A stretch of DNA of 64,000 nucleotides from Methylobacterium sp. WSM2598 (GTDB lineage: Bacteria > Pseudomonadota > Alphaproteobacteria > Rhizobiales > Beijerinckiaceae): NCBI RefSeq assembly GCF_000379105.1, contig NZ_KB900609.1, positions 4,369,031 through 4,433,030 of the forward strand, written 5' to 3'. Below the pieces are notes generated by a model. It was not told the origin of the DNA, did no database searches, and worked only from the letters and a program-made list of their open reading frames with translations. The position numbers and the translations under genes were made by a program. Shown here piece by piece: positions 48,862-57,566 of this stretch (position 1 is its first letter; the number at the start of each line of letters is the position of its first letter).

Positions 48862-48994
48862 AGCGGACCTTCAAAGCGGCCAGGTGGAAGGTCCGGAAGG
48901 GGTCAGGAGTTCGCATTCATGCTGTTCGGCTATGCGCCACTTCCGGACCTTCAACCGGTGCGCCAGAATGGCCGCTCGTCACCTGACAGCGGAC
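48862..48994 (+). repeat. Dispersed repeat, copy B, with hairpin
   Basis: The block 48901-48994 matches copy A (36415-36510). Its left extension (48862-48908) matches the right-edge piece (63953-63999) at most positions. Inside, GAAGGTCCGGAAG (48887-48899) and CTTCCGGACCTTC (48940-48952) form a perfect 13-base inverted repeat with a 40-base loop. It lies between the LysR and TetR genes in a 343-base stretch with no gene. It looks like a noncoding palindromic repeat family. Confidence 0.75.
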
Positions 48995-49065
48995 ATGGCA
49001 AGAGTTCGCATATCGGGCATCTGATAAAATGCGCGCTTTCGACGCCTCTTGCGCCATCGTGATGG

Positions 49066-49731
49066 CTATTCTGTGCAGATGGCGCGAATCCCTGCGGCAA
49101 CAAAATCAACGAGCAGTTTGTAGGGGCGGCGCGTATCTGGATTGGCCCCGAGACGAAGAGCACGATTGTTGGGGGCATGTGCCTGCATGCGAGCCCCGAT
49201 CGCGAACAGGTAAGCCCACACCGCACGTTCCCGCGTAAGACGCGGAAGCACTTTCTCGAACGCCGCAATAAACTCTTCTGCCGATGGATCGTAGAACCGC
49301 CTCACGATCTCGATCGAGCGTTCATGGCCAGAGATCGTCACGCCTGCCAGCATCTGTACGTAATAGCGAAGCTTATCACGATCCTCGTCGATCAGTCTCT
49401 CCAACGGCATAAAGAGAATGTCGAGCACCTGCTCGAGCGAGACATCCGATCGACTGTCGAACAGGCCATCAAGTTTGTCCTTTCGAACCTGCAAGATGAC
49501 TTTCGCACGACGCTCGAAAACAGCCTCATAGAGCGAAAGCTTATTATCGTAGTGATAATGCAGCAGTGACTGCGCGATGCCCGCGAGCTGCGCGATCTCC
49601 CGCATGCTGCCCCCATCGAAGCCTTGTGTGCCGAACACCTGCTCGGCGGCATCAAGGATCGCTGTGCGAGCCAACCCGTTCGGCTCCGCGCTCGCGGGAC
49701 GACCGACCGGTCTTCCTGTCGCCTTCTGCAA
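49066..49731 (-). CDS. TetR-family transcriptional regulator
   Basis: This 221-residue repressor has an N-terminal helix-turn-helix (RTAILDAAEQVFGTQGFDGGSMREIAQLAGIAQSLLHYHYDNKLSLYEAVFE) and an all-helical ligand domain with a C-terminal TetR_C-like region (IVRRFYDPSAEEFIAAFEKVL). It is divergent from the MFS carrier gene, with a 20-base near-palindrome in between, so it most probably represses the carrier-hydrolase-molybdenum-hydroxylase module. The inducer is unknown. Confidence 0.94.
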   Translation of the reverse strand: MQKATGRPVGRPASAEPNGLARTAILDAAEQVFGTQGFDGGSMREIAQLAGIAQSLLHYHYDNKLSLYEAVFERRAKVILQVRKDKLDGLFDSRSDVSLEQVLDILFMPLERLIDEDRDKLRYYVQMLAGVTISGHERSIEIVRRFYDPSAEEFIAAFEKVLPRLTRERAVWAYLFAIGARMQAHAPNNRALRLGANPDTRRPYKLLVDFVAAGIRAICTE

Positions 49732-49851
49732 GGCACCCTCCGTTTGCGCGCCGAGAACCGCCTGTTCATGGGATGCGCAGGGTGACAGCGCAAGCCGCCT
49801 TCCGCGATCCAGCCCAACACGACAAAGCGCACTGCCACGCTAACTTTCCTA

Positions 49852-49871
49852 TTGACTGATCGATCAATCAA
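49852..49871. promoter_or_regulatory. Candidate TetR operator
   Basis: TTGACTGATCGATCAATCAA is an inverted repeat with only one mismatched pair; the core TGATCGATCA is a perfect palindrome. It lies 35 bases upstream of the MFS carrier gene and 120 bases upstream of the TetR gene, a typical place for a TetR operator controlling both. TTGACT within it could serve as a -35 element. Confidence 0.65.
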
Positions 49872-49906
49872 TATCAAGGTTCGCGAAACAGCAGGTGGGG
49901 AGGACC

Positions 49907-51256
49907 ATGAGCGCCACGAACATCGAGGCTGGCCGCACGGATGCGCCGGTCGCCGCCGCGGATCACCCGCGTGAGGTCTACGCAAAGATCACCTGGCGGC
50001 TGATCCCGGTGCTCTTCCTCTGCTACGTGCTGGCCTACCTCGACCGCATCAACGTCGGCTTCGCCCAGCTGCAGATGAAGTCCGATCTCGGTTTCAGCGA
50101 CGCCATCTACGGCCTCGGGGCAGGAATTTTCTTCGTCGGCTACTTCATCTTCGAGGTGCCGAGCAATCTGCTCCTGGAGCGCATCGGCGCCCGCAAGACG
50201 ATCACACGCATCATGGTGGTGTGGGGTCTCATCTCTGCCGCCATGGCCAGCGTCCACCAGCCTTGGTTGTTCTACCTGCTCCGCTTTCTACTGGGCGTGT
50301 TCGAAGCAGGATTTTTCCCGGGCATCATCCTGTATCTGACCTACTGGTACCCGGGCGCATACCGAGCGCGGGTCATCGCGATCTTCTCAAGCGCCTTCGC
50401 GGTTGCCGGTCTCCTCGGCGGTCCTCTCTCGGGCTGGGTCATGAACGACATGGCCGGCACCTGGGGTCTCAAGGGCTGGCAGTGGATGTTCATTCTCGAG
50501 GGATTGCCGACCTGCCTCATGGGCCTGTTCGTGTTCACCTACCTCGACGACAAGCCTGATCAAGCTCGCTGGTTGAGCCAGGAGGAGAAGGCTCTGGTCC
50601 GGCGCAATCTGGCGATCGAGCATGCCGACTCCCCGGACGCAGGGCGACACGGGCTCGGAGACTACCTTGCGGCGATGCGCGACCCCAAGATCTACGCGCT
50701 CTCGCTGAGCTATTTCTGCTTCATCTGCGGCGTCTACATGATCAGCTTCTGGCTGCCGACCCTGGTCAAGGAGATGGGCGTTTCCCACCCGCTGCATGTC
50801 GGCCTGCTTACGGCCATTCCCTACAGCGTGAGCGTCGTCGGCATGATCCTCATCGGTATCCACTCGGATCGCCGGCTCGAGCGTCGCTGGCACTGTGCTG
50901 TGCCTGCCTTCGTGGGATCCTTGTCGCTGATCGGGCTCGTCTACGTGCAGGGCAACATGGTCATGTCCTTCGTCCTGCTGTCGATCGGCGCCTTGGGCAT
51001 CATCACCACGATGCCGCAGTTCTGGGCCATCCCGACCAGTTACCTGAAGGGCTCGGCGACAGCGGGCGGCATCGCCTTCATCAACAGCCTCGGCCTGACC
51101 GGAGGCTTCGTGAGCCCCTTCGTGCTCGGCTGGATCAAGACCACGACGGGCAGCCTCATTCTCGGAAACTGGCTGATGGCCGGCATCCTCGCGCTCGGCG
51201 GCGCCGTCATCCTCGTCACCGTACGGCCCGGCCTGCTCCGGGAAACCCGACTCTGA
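49907..51256 (+). CDS. MFS transporter, anion:cation symporter family
   Basis: This 449-residue carrier has about 12 membrane segments and the ACS-family signatures: WRLIPVLFLCYVLAYLDRINVGFAQ, GAGIFFVGYFIFEVPSNLLLERIGAR, GVFEAGFFPGIILYLTYWYPGAYRAR and AGLLGGPLSGWVMNDMAG. ACS members import organic anions such as phthalate, tartrate or aromatic acids with protons. ATG at 49907 has GGGGAGG upstream. It heads the module with the cyclase-family hydrolase, the crotonase-fold hydrolase and the molybdenum hydroxylase, and probably imports their substrate. Confidence 0.95.
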   Translation: MSATNIEAGRTDAPVAAADHPREVYAKITWRLIPVLFLCYVLAYLDRINVGFAQLQMKSDLGFSDAIYGLGAGIFFVGYFIFEVPSNLLLERIGARKTITRIMVVWGLISAAMASVHQPWLFYLLRFLLGVFEAGFFPGIILYLTYWYPGAYRARVIAIFSSAFAVAGLLGGPLSGWVMNDMAGTWGLKGWQWMFILEGLPTCLMGLFVFTYLDDKPDQARWLSQEEKALVRRNLAIEHADSPDAGRHGLGDYLAAMRDPKIYALSLSYFCFICGVYMISFWLPTLVKEMGVSHPLHVGLLTAIPYSVSVVGMILIGIHSDRRLERRWHCAVPAFVGSLSLIGLVYVQGNMVMSFVLLSIGALGIITTMPQFWAIPTSYLKGSATAGGIAFINSLGLTGGFVSPFVLGWIKTTTGSLILGNWLMAGILALGGAVILVTVRPGLLRETRL

Positions 51257-51385
51257 TTCCGGTTACTCAAGTCTAGGACGCGGGAGTCGCCCTGCACGGG
51301 CAGCCCGGCGGGCTCATCATCAACGAGTTGGATCGGCCGATTGGTTCCGGCCGCAGGCTGCGCAATAGAGAACAAGGAGGCAATA

Positions 51386-52159
51386 ATGCAACGCTTCGTC
51401 GACATCTCCATGTCGATCGAGAACGGGGTGCCGTCCGATCCACCGGGCTACGAGTTCCAGGTCGACTACATCGGCCATGCCGATACGGTCCCGATGTTGC
51501 AGAAGCGCTACGATGGGCTGAGGTCCGAGGATCTCATCGGAGGCGAGGCCTTCGCACTCGAGAGTGTTCGGCTTTCCACCCACAACGGCACGCACGTCGA
51601 TGCGCCCTGGCACTACGGATCGCGCATGGCGGACGGAACGCCGAGCCGGACCATCGATCAGATGCCGCTTGACTGGTTCTTCCGCCCCGGCGTGAAGCTC
51701 GACCTTCGGTCCTTTCCCGACGGCTACATCGTCACCCCCGACGACATCGACCGAGAGCTGAGCCGGATCGGCTACGCCGTGCAGCCCTACGACATCGTCG
51801 TCGTGAACACCTCGGCGGGCGCGCGCTTCGGCACCCCTGCCTTCCCGCAGAGCGGGTGCGGCATGGGCCGCGACGCAACTCTGCACCTCACCGCGATGGG
51901 GGTGCGGGTCGTCGGCACCGATGCCTGGAGCTGGGACGCGCCGTTCAAGTACGTCGCCGAGCGCTACGCGCGCGACCGGGACGCCTCCATCATCTGGGAG
52001 GGGCACAAGGCGGGGCTCGAGGTCGAGTACTGCCAGATCGAGAAGCTGCGCCACCTCGATCAGCTGCCGTCTCACGGCTTCCGCATCGCCTGCTTTCCCG
52101 TGAAGATCCACGCCGCGTCGGCAGGATGGACACGCGCCGTAGCCATCTTCGAAGAATAA
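51386..52159 (+). CDS. Cyclase-family metal-dependent hydrolase (kynurenine formamidase/isatin hydrolase type)
   Basis: This 257-residue protein has the family metal motif HNGTHVDAPWHY (HxGTHxDxPxH) and the later conserved AWSWDAPFKYV region. Members hydrolyse cyclic or linear amides (N-formylkynurenine, isatin) with Mn or Zn. AAGGAGG precedes the ATG. It lies 129 bases after the MFS gene and 25 bases before the crotonase gene. With a molybdenum hydroxylase downstream, a role in opening a lactam or imide ring is plausible but unproven. Confidence 0.88.
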   Translation: MQRFVDISMSIENGVPSDPPGYEFQVDYIGHADTVPMLQKRYDGLRSEDLIGGEAFALESVRLSTHNGTHVDAPWHYGSRMADGTPSRTIDQMPLDWFFRPGVKLDLRSFPDGYIVTPDDIDRELSRIGYAVQPYDIVVVNTSAGARFGTPAFPQSGCGMGRDATLHLTAMGVRVVGTDAWSWDAPFKYVAERYARDRDASIIWEGHKAGLEVEYCQIEKLRHLDQLPSHGFRIACFPVKIHAASAGWTRAVAIFEE

Positions 52160-52184
52160 TCGAGCTTAGAGGTCGGGCCAACCC

Positions 52185-52967
52185 ATGAGCATGACGACGC
52201 TGGATCGTGTCGAGACCACCTTCGACACCTACAAGGATCGCTTCCAGACGATACGGATGGAGCGGCAGGACGGCATCCTGGAGATGCATTTCCACTCCGA
52301 CGGCGGCCCGCTCCGCTGGAGCCTGCTCGCCCACAACGAGTTCGAGGCCGCCTTCCTCGAAGTCGGGCGCGACCGCGGCAACGAGGTCGTGATCATGACC
52401 GGGACCGGCGACGAGTTCTGCGGTCCGGCCATCGCGCCCGGCCAGCATCCCAACCGCAAGATCATGACGCCGGAGACCTACGATCCGATCTTCTGGGAGA
52501 GCAAGCAGATCCTGCCGCACCTGCTGTCGATCGAGGCGCCCGTAATCTCGGCGATCAACGGCCCTGCGGTGCGGCACGCCGAGATCCCGCTCGTCGCCGA
52601 CATAGTACTGGCCTCCGAGACGACCTACTTCCAGGATACGGCGCATTTTCCTGGCGGCATGGTCCCGGGCGACGGCATGCACATCGTCATGCCGCTCCTG
52701 ATGGGCCTCAACCGCGGGCGCTATTTCCTGCTCACCGGCCAGAAGGTGTCGGCCGAAGAGGCGCGAGCCATGGGGCTCGTGGCCGAGGTGCTGCCATCGG
52801 ATAGGCTGCTCGGCCGGGCGCGGGAACTCGCCCGCCTGCTGCTGCAGCAGCCGAAGCTCGTGCGGCGCTACACGCGGATCGCACTCACCGAGGAGCTGCG
52901 GTCGCGCATGCAAGGTCTCCTCGCCTATGGCCTTGCTCTCGAGGGCATGGCCAGGATGAAGAGCTGA
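52185..52967 (+). CDS. Crotonase-fold hydrolase related to 6-oxocamphor hydrolase
   Basis: This 260-residue enoyl-CoA-hydratase-superfamily protein is closer to 6-oxocamphor hydrolase than to hydratases. Compared with that enzyme as I recall it, it shares MTGTGDEFCG, the His in NGPAVRHAEIPLVADIVLA, the His-Asp pair in FQDTAHFPGGMVPGDGMHIV, LNRGRYFLLTGQ and the late Glu in YGLALEGMARM, i.e. all four active-site positions. That family cleaves cyclic beta-diketones by a retro-Claisen reaction without CoA. A ring-cleaving role in this module is likely. Confidence 0.82.
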   Translation: MSMTTLDRVETTFDTYKDRFQTIRMERQDGILEMHFHSDGGPLRWSLLAHNEFEAAFLEVGRDRGNEVVIMTGTGDEFCGPAIAPGQHPNRKIMTPETYDPIFWESKQILPHLLSIEAPVISAINGPAVRHAEIPLVADIVLASETTYFQDTAHFPGGMVPGDGMHIVMPLLMGLNRGRYFLLTGQKVSAEEARAMGLVAEVLPSDRLLGRARELARLLLQQPKLVRRYTRIALTEELRSRMQGLLAYGLALEGMARMKS

Positions 52968-53043
52968 GCGATAACCGGGTGGGAGCCATCGCTGGCGCAG
53001 GAAGCCGATCGGCGTCGGTGCATCGGACGGGAACGGACCTGAG

Positions 53044-55440
53044 ATGAGCGCAGAGACATTCGCTGAGCGGGCGGACGATGCGACCGAAACATGGATCGGA
53101 CGCTCGGTCGCGCGCCTCGACGGGCTCGACTACGCGGCGGGACGGGTGCGTTACACCGCCGACCTGATCCCGGCCGACGCCCTCTACGTGGCACTCGCCC
53201 GTTCGCCGCACCCCTGCGCCCGCATCGTCTCGATCGACGCCGACGCAGTGCGCGGAATGCCGGGTGTCGTCGCGGTCGTCGATGGAGCCGAGGCGGGGCG
53301 CCTCTGCGCACCGATGCCGATGGCCCTGCCGTTCCGGGCGCCGCATGCCGACCGCGCGATCCTCGGCCGCTGCCTCGCGGATGGTACCGCGCGCTTCGCG
53401 GGCCAGCCGGTGGCTGCCGTCGTCGCCGAGAGCCAACACGAAGCCGAGGCGGCTGCCGACCGACTTACGGTGCACTATGAGGTGCTGCACGCCGTCCGTA
53501 CCACGGAGGAGGCCCTCGGCGAGGGCGCGCCGATCGTCCATCCCGGCTGGGACTCGAACGTCGTCGCCTCGGACCGCGTCAAGGCCGGCGATCCGGAGGC
53601 GGCCTTCCGTGGCGCCGCTTGTGTAGTGCGCGGCGAGATCGCGGTGCGCCCCTCGACGGCCGCGCCGACGGAGCCCTTGTGTTACGTCGGCGCCTGGGAC
53701 GAACGACTGGGCCGCTTGACGCTCACGGGTACGCTGCAGAACCCTCACACCACCCGCTGGCAAGTCGCGGCCTCGCTCGAACTGCGTGAGACCGATGTCA
53801 GGGTCGTGGCTCCCCCGGCCGGCGGGGCCTTTGGCTTCAAGATGGCAGGTCACACCGAGGAGGTCTTGGTCGGGCTCCTCAGTCGGCTTTTCGGCCGGCC
53901 GGTCGCCTACCTGGAGAACCGGCGCGACACGATGCGCGGGCACTGCCGCGAGCAGACGCACCGCTTCGCGATCGCCGGCGATGCCGACGGCCGGATTACC
54001 GCCTTCTGCAACTCTTTCGTGGCCGACGTCGGCACGATCGGTCCGGGTAACGGCTGGACCATGCCGCTCATCACCGCGACGGTGTTCCCCACCGTCTACG
54101 AGGTGCCCAACGTCGAGGTCGACGGAACCCTGGTGGCAACGAACAAGGCGCCCTGGCAGCCCATTCGCGGCTACGGCAAGGAGATCGCCAACCTCGTCAT
54201 GGAGCGCGCGGTCGACCTTCTGGCGGGCGAACTTGGTCTTGATCCCGCAGCGGTGCGTGCCCGCAACCTCATCCCGTCGCGGGCGCTGCCGCGACGGCTG
54301 CCGTCGGGCCTGAACGTCGACAGCGGCGACTACCCAGAGGCGCTCTCCCGCCTGAAGGACCTGTTCGGCTACGATCGCTGGCGCGCGCGCCAAGCACAGA
54401 CGCAGTCGCACGAGTGCCGCATCGGCATCGGTATCGGCTTCGAGTTGACCCCGGAGGGCGGCGCGCGGCCTGGTGCCTTCCCGAGCGGGTTCGAGACGGC
54501 CAGCATCCGCATGTCGCCGACGGGCGACGTGCAGGTCGCGATCGGCGTGACCTCGCCCGGCAGCGGCAATGAGACCGGCATCGCGCAGATCGTCGCCGGC
54601 GTCCTCGGGCTGCGGCCCGAGGCAATCCGCGTCATTCAGGGCGACACCGACACGGTTCCGGTCGGGACCGGGAATGCGAGCAGCCGCGCCCTCCTGTACG
54701 GCGGGGCGGCAGCGCACCTTGCCGCGAGCGACCTGCGCGCGAAGCTCGCGGTTTGTGCCGGCAACGTCCTTCAGGCGCGCGCAGAGGACATCCGCTTCTC
54801 GAATGGTCGTGCGCATGCTCCGAGTGGCGGGAGCGTCAGCCTCGCTGAACTCGCGCTCGGCGCCCACACCCATCCGTTCACCGTGGGTGACGGGATCGAG
54901 TTGCCACTTGAGGCGACGCGCAGTTACCGAGCCCGCAACGTGCGCGTCAAGCCGGACGAGAATGGCCGCATCGCGACCTACTCGTCCTTTCCGTACTCGG
55001 TGCACGCGGCCGCGATCGAGCTTGATTGCGGGACGGGCCGGGTCGCCGTGCTCGACGTGGCGGCGGTCCATGACTGCGGCGTGATGGTCAATCCGGCGCT
55101 CGTCACGGGGCAGCTCAGAGGTGCGATCGCGATGGGGATCGGGGCCGCGCTTTGGGAGGAGGTGACCTACGCCGATGACGGGCGCCTGACGAGCGACCGC
55201 TTCAAGAGCTACCTCCTGCCCCGATCGACCGATCTCCCGCCCATCCGGGTCGGCCACATGTCCACGCCGAGCCCCTTTCATCCACTCGGCATGAAGGGCG
55301 GCGGCGAGTCCGGCCTCGGTGGGGCACTCGCGGCGATGACCAATGCGGTCTGTGATGCCCTCGGCCCTGCGTCGGGGCGTCTCGCGACGATCCCGGCGAC
55401 GCCGCCGCGCCTGATGGCGCTCCTGGCGGGGAGAGTGTGA
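53044..55440 (+). CDS. Molybdenum hydroxylase large subunit (CoxL/xanthine-dehydrogenase family)
   Basis: This 798-residue molybdopterin-binding subunit has an N-terminal a/b hammerhead domain (GRSVARLDGLDYAAGRVRYTADL), then Moco-binding segments including PAGGAFGFKM, PWQPIRGYGKEIANLVMERAVD, and near the C-terminus GMKGGGESGLGG with the catalytic Glu. The signature of CO dehydrogenase (AYRCSFR) is not present, so it is a hydroxylase of an unknown, probably heteroaromatic, substrate. Electrons pass to the FeS and FAD subunits encoded downstream. It follows the crotonase gene after 76 bases. Confidence 0.92.
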   Translation: MSAETFAERADDATETWIGRSVARLDGLDYAAGRVRYTADLIPADALYVALARSPHPCARIVSIDADAVRGMPGVVAVVDGAEAGRLCAPMPMALPFRAPHADRAILGRCLADGTARFAGQPVAAVVAESQHEAEAAADRLTVHYEVLHAVRTTEEALGEGAPIVHPGWDSNVVASDRVKAGDPEAAFRGAACVVRGEIAVRPSTAAPTEPLCYVGAWDERLGRLTLTGTLQNPHTTRWQVAASLELRETDVRVVAPPAGGAFGFKMAGHTEEVLVGLLSRLFGRPVAYLENRRDTMRGHCREQTHRFAIAGDADGRITAFCNSFVADVGTIGPGNGWTMPLITATVFPTVYEVPNVEVDGTLVATNKAPWQPIRGYGKEIANLVMERAVDLLAGELGLDPAAVRARNLIPSRALPRRLPSGLNVDSGDYPEALSRLKDLFGYDRWRARQAQTQSHECRIGIGIGFELTPEGGARPGAFPSGFETASIRMSPTGDVQVAIGVTSPGSGNETGIAQIVAGVLGLRPEAIRVIQGDTDTVPVGTGNASSRALLYGGAAAHLAASDLRAKLAVCAGNVLQARAEDIRFSNGRAHAPSGGSVSLAELALGAHTHPFTVGDGIELPLEATRSYRARNVRVKPDENGRIATYSSFPYSVHAAAIELDCGTGRVAVLDVAAVHDCGVMVNPALVTGQLRGAIAMGIGAALWEEVTYADDGRLTSDRFKSYLLPRSTDLPPIRVGHMSTPSPFHPLGMKGGGESGLGGALAAMTNAVCDALGPASGRLATIPATPPRLMALLAGRV

Positions 55441-55441
55441 G

Positions 55442-56284
55442 ATGATCCGCAGTCGCTACCGGTTCGTACGCCCGGCGACGCTCGACGAGGCGACGGCGCT
55501 TCTCGCCGCCGAAGGCGGCGGGCACGTGCTCGGCGGTGGGTCAGTCCTCGTCCCGGCGCTCTCGGCCGGCCTTGAGGATCCGCGCCTCGTGCTGGACCCC
55601 GGCCGGCTCGGCCTGAGCCGTGTTGAGGCCACGGACCTGTCCGTCACGATCGGCGCTGGTGCGACCTACGCCGCGCTCGGCGCGAGCGAGGCGATCCGGA
55701 CCCGCGTGCCGCTCCTCGCCGCCATGGTGGCGCAGGTGACGGGCGGGCCGGGTCTGTGGAACCTCGCCACGCTCGGTGGGGCGGCCTGTTACGCCAATCC
55801 CGCCTCCGACGCCCCTGGCTGCCTGACGGCGCTCGAGGCGCAGTTTCACCTCGTATGTGCGAACGGGTCCCGGCTCGTGCCCGCAGCCGACTTCTTCCGC
55901 GGCCCCTTCGTGACGGCCCGCCGACCTAACGAGATCCTGACGGCGATCGCACTCCCCGCGTCGGGGCATCCAGACCGATGCTGCTACCTCAAGCTCAAAC
56001 ACGCAGCGAGTTCCTGGCCGATCGTCACCGCCTCGTGCCTCGTCGCCGATGCACCGGACGGGCCGCGGCTGCGCCTCTGCCTCGGCGGTGCCGCACCCGT
56101 CCCCGTCCTCGCCGAGTGGCCGCTCTGCAACTTTGGGACGGACGACGTTGGACGCCTAGCGGCCGAGGCATGCGAGCTGATCGGGACCGAGTGGACGGAC
56201 GAACTTGCCGGCCCCGGCTACCGACGATCCGTCGCGGTCACGATGGCGGCTCGTGCCCTGCGTTCTGTCCTGGAGATGCCCTGA
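55442..56284 (+). CDS. Molybdenum hydroxylase FAD-binding subunit (CoxM family)
   Basis: This 280-residue FAD subunit starts RYRFVRPATLDEATALLAAEGGG and contains the FAD pyrophosphate-binding HVLGGGSVLVPALS region, LWNLATLGGAACYANPASDAP and RRPNEILTAIALPA. It forms a heterotrimer with the large subunit upstream (1-base gap) and the 2Fe-2S subunit downstream (stop/start overlap TGATG). Confidence 0.93.
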   Translation: MIRSRYRFVRPATLDEATALLAAEGGGHVLGGGSVLVPALSAGLEDPRLVLDPGRLGLSRVEATDLSVTIGAGATYAALGASEAIRTRVPLLAAMVAQVTGGPGLWNLATLGGAACYANPASDAPGCLTALEAQFHLVCANGSRLVPAADFFRGPFVTARRPNEILTAIALPASGHPDRCCYLKLKHAASSWPIVTASCLVADAPDGPRLRLCLGGAAPVPVLAEWPLCNFGTDDVGRLAAEACELIGTEWTDELAGPGYRRSVAVTMAARALRSVLEMP

Positions 56285-56754
56285 TGAGCCGCCCGGCCCG
56301 CCTGCGCTGCACGATCAATGGTACCGAGTTCGACCAGGAGGTTGATCCACGCCTCCTGCTCGTCGAGGTCGTCCGGGACGTTGCGGGACTGAAGGGCACG
56401 CGGATCGGCTGTCTCACCGGCGACTGCGGCGCCTGCACAGTCCGGGCCGACGGAGCCATCGTGAAGTCCTGTCTCGTCCTCGCCCTGTCGGCGGAGGACC
56501 GCACGATCACGACGATCGAAGGCGCGGAAGATCTCGCGGAGATCCAGCACGCCTTCGTGGCCGAGAACGGCTTCCAATGCGGGTTCTGCACGACCGGGAT
56601 GGTTCTGACGGCCGCCGAATTGCTGCGCGACAACCCTCGACCGAGCGAGGCCGAAATCCGCCGCGCGATCAGCGGCAACTTGTGTCGGTGCACGGGCTAC
56701 GACAGCATCGTGGCAGCCGTCCGGCGTGCGGCGGAAACACTCGCAGGAGCCTGA
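56284..56754 (+). CDS. Molybdenum hydroxylase 2Fe-2S subunit (CoxS family)
   Basis: This 156-residue subunit has a plant-ferredoxin-type cluster (GCLTGDCGACTV and SCLVLAL) and a C-terminal four-helix domain with the second cluster (QCGFCTTGMV and GNLCRCTGYDSI). All eight Cys ligands are present. The ATG at 56284 overlaps the FAD-subunit stop. Electrons flow from the molybdenum centre through both clusters to FAD. Confidence 0.95.
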   Translation: MSRPARLRCTINGTEFDQEVDPRLLLVEVVRDVAGLKGTRIGCLTGDCGACTVRADGAIVKSCLVLALSAEDRTITTIEGAEDLAEIQHAFVAENGFQCGFCTTGMVLTAAELLRDNPRPSEAEIRRAISGNLCRCTGYDSIVAAVRRAAETLAGA

Positions 56755-56804
56755 TGCCGAGGCAGCCTTGCGCAACTTCGACATCGCACTCAAGGCTACT
56801 GGTA

Positions 56805-57566
56805 TTAGATTTCTGCGCTAGCCACAGAGGGCAAAATCTCAGGTTCGACGTGCTCGTTGGCAGGCAGGACAACAACCCTCGTATCTGTCGGAACACGCCC
56901 GTACAGGTCTATGATATCCTGATTAAACATCCGAATGCAGCCAGAAGATACATTCGTGCCGATTGTACTCGGCTCGGTCGTACCATGAATACGATAGAGC
57001 GTATCGCGGTCGCCCTCGAAAAGGTAGAGCGCGCGCGGTCCAAGCGGATTGGTTAGGCCAGGCTCCATCCCGTTGCGCCATGGACCATTCCGCTCCGGCT
57101 CACGCCGGATCATGTCAGCCGTAGGGGTCCAGCGCGGCCACTCCGCCTTGCGGCCGACATGAGCCTTGCCGCTCCATGCCAGACCCGCCTTGCCAACACC
57201 CACACCGTAGCGCAGCGCTCTGCCGTTCTCCCGCACGAGATAGAGAAACTTGTTGCCCGGATCGACCACCAGCGTTCCCGGTGGTTCGTTGCGCCCATAG
57301 GCGACTTCCTAACGGAAGTACCGGGGATCAACGCCGGCGATGTCGGTCGCAGGAAGCGAAAACCGTTCGCTTGGCCGTGCACCGTACATAGCGACGTAGC
57401 TAGGATGAGGAGCAGGGGCTGGCGCGGCCACCTGGACCTTTGGTCCGGTGGCCACGCAGGCTGCTGCCAGCAACGGCATGAGAGTGGCTGTGGCGATGAC
57501 CCGGATGCAGCGTGACAATCCGCTTCGCTCCCGAGTCTCGGGTCTGATGAAATAGGGTATGGACAT
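56805..57566 (-). pseudogene. L,D-transpeptidase interrupted by an amber codon
   Basis: One reading frame encodes a lipoprotein-like or Sec signal (TLMPLLAAACVATG), a linker, then after a TAG at codon 86 (57311-57309) continues EVAYGRNEPPGTLVVDPGNKFLYLV and the YkuD catalytic block HGTTEPSTIGTNVSSGCIRM with His and Cys intact, to the stop at 56805. Relatives usually read RRQEV at this point, so the TAG is probably a single C-to-T change of a CAG codon. The protein, 253 residues if read through, would make 3-3 peptidoglycan cross-links. The downstream part alone lacks a signal. A sequencing error or amber readthrough cannot be excluded. Confidence 0.75.

Noticed and set aside
52185..52967. Enoyl-CoA hydratase of beta-oxidation
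   Set aside because: The active-site residues follow 6-oxocamphor hydrolase, and no acyl-CoA genes are nearby.
52885..55281. Long minus-strand frame opposite the molybdenum hydroxylase large subunit
   Set aside because: Same shadow pattern; the plus-strand gene has clear Moco-binding motifs.
53044..56754. Carbon-monoxide dehydrogenase (coxLMS)
   Set aside because: The subunit families match, but the CO-dehydrogenase active-site signature with Cys (AYRCSFR) is absent and the neighbours are hydrolases and a carrier, so a hydroxylase of an organic compound fits better.
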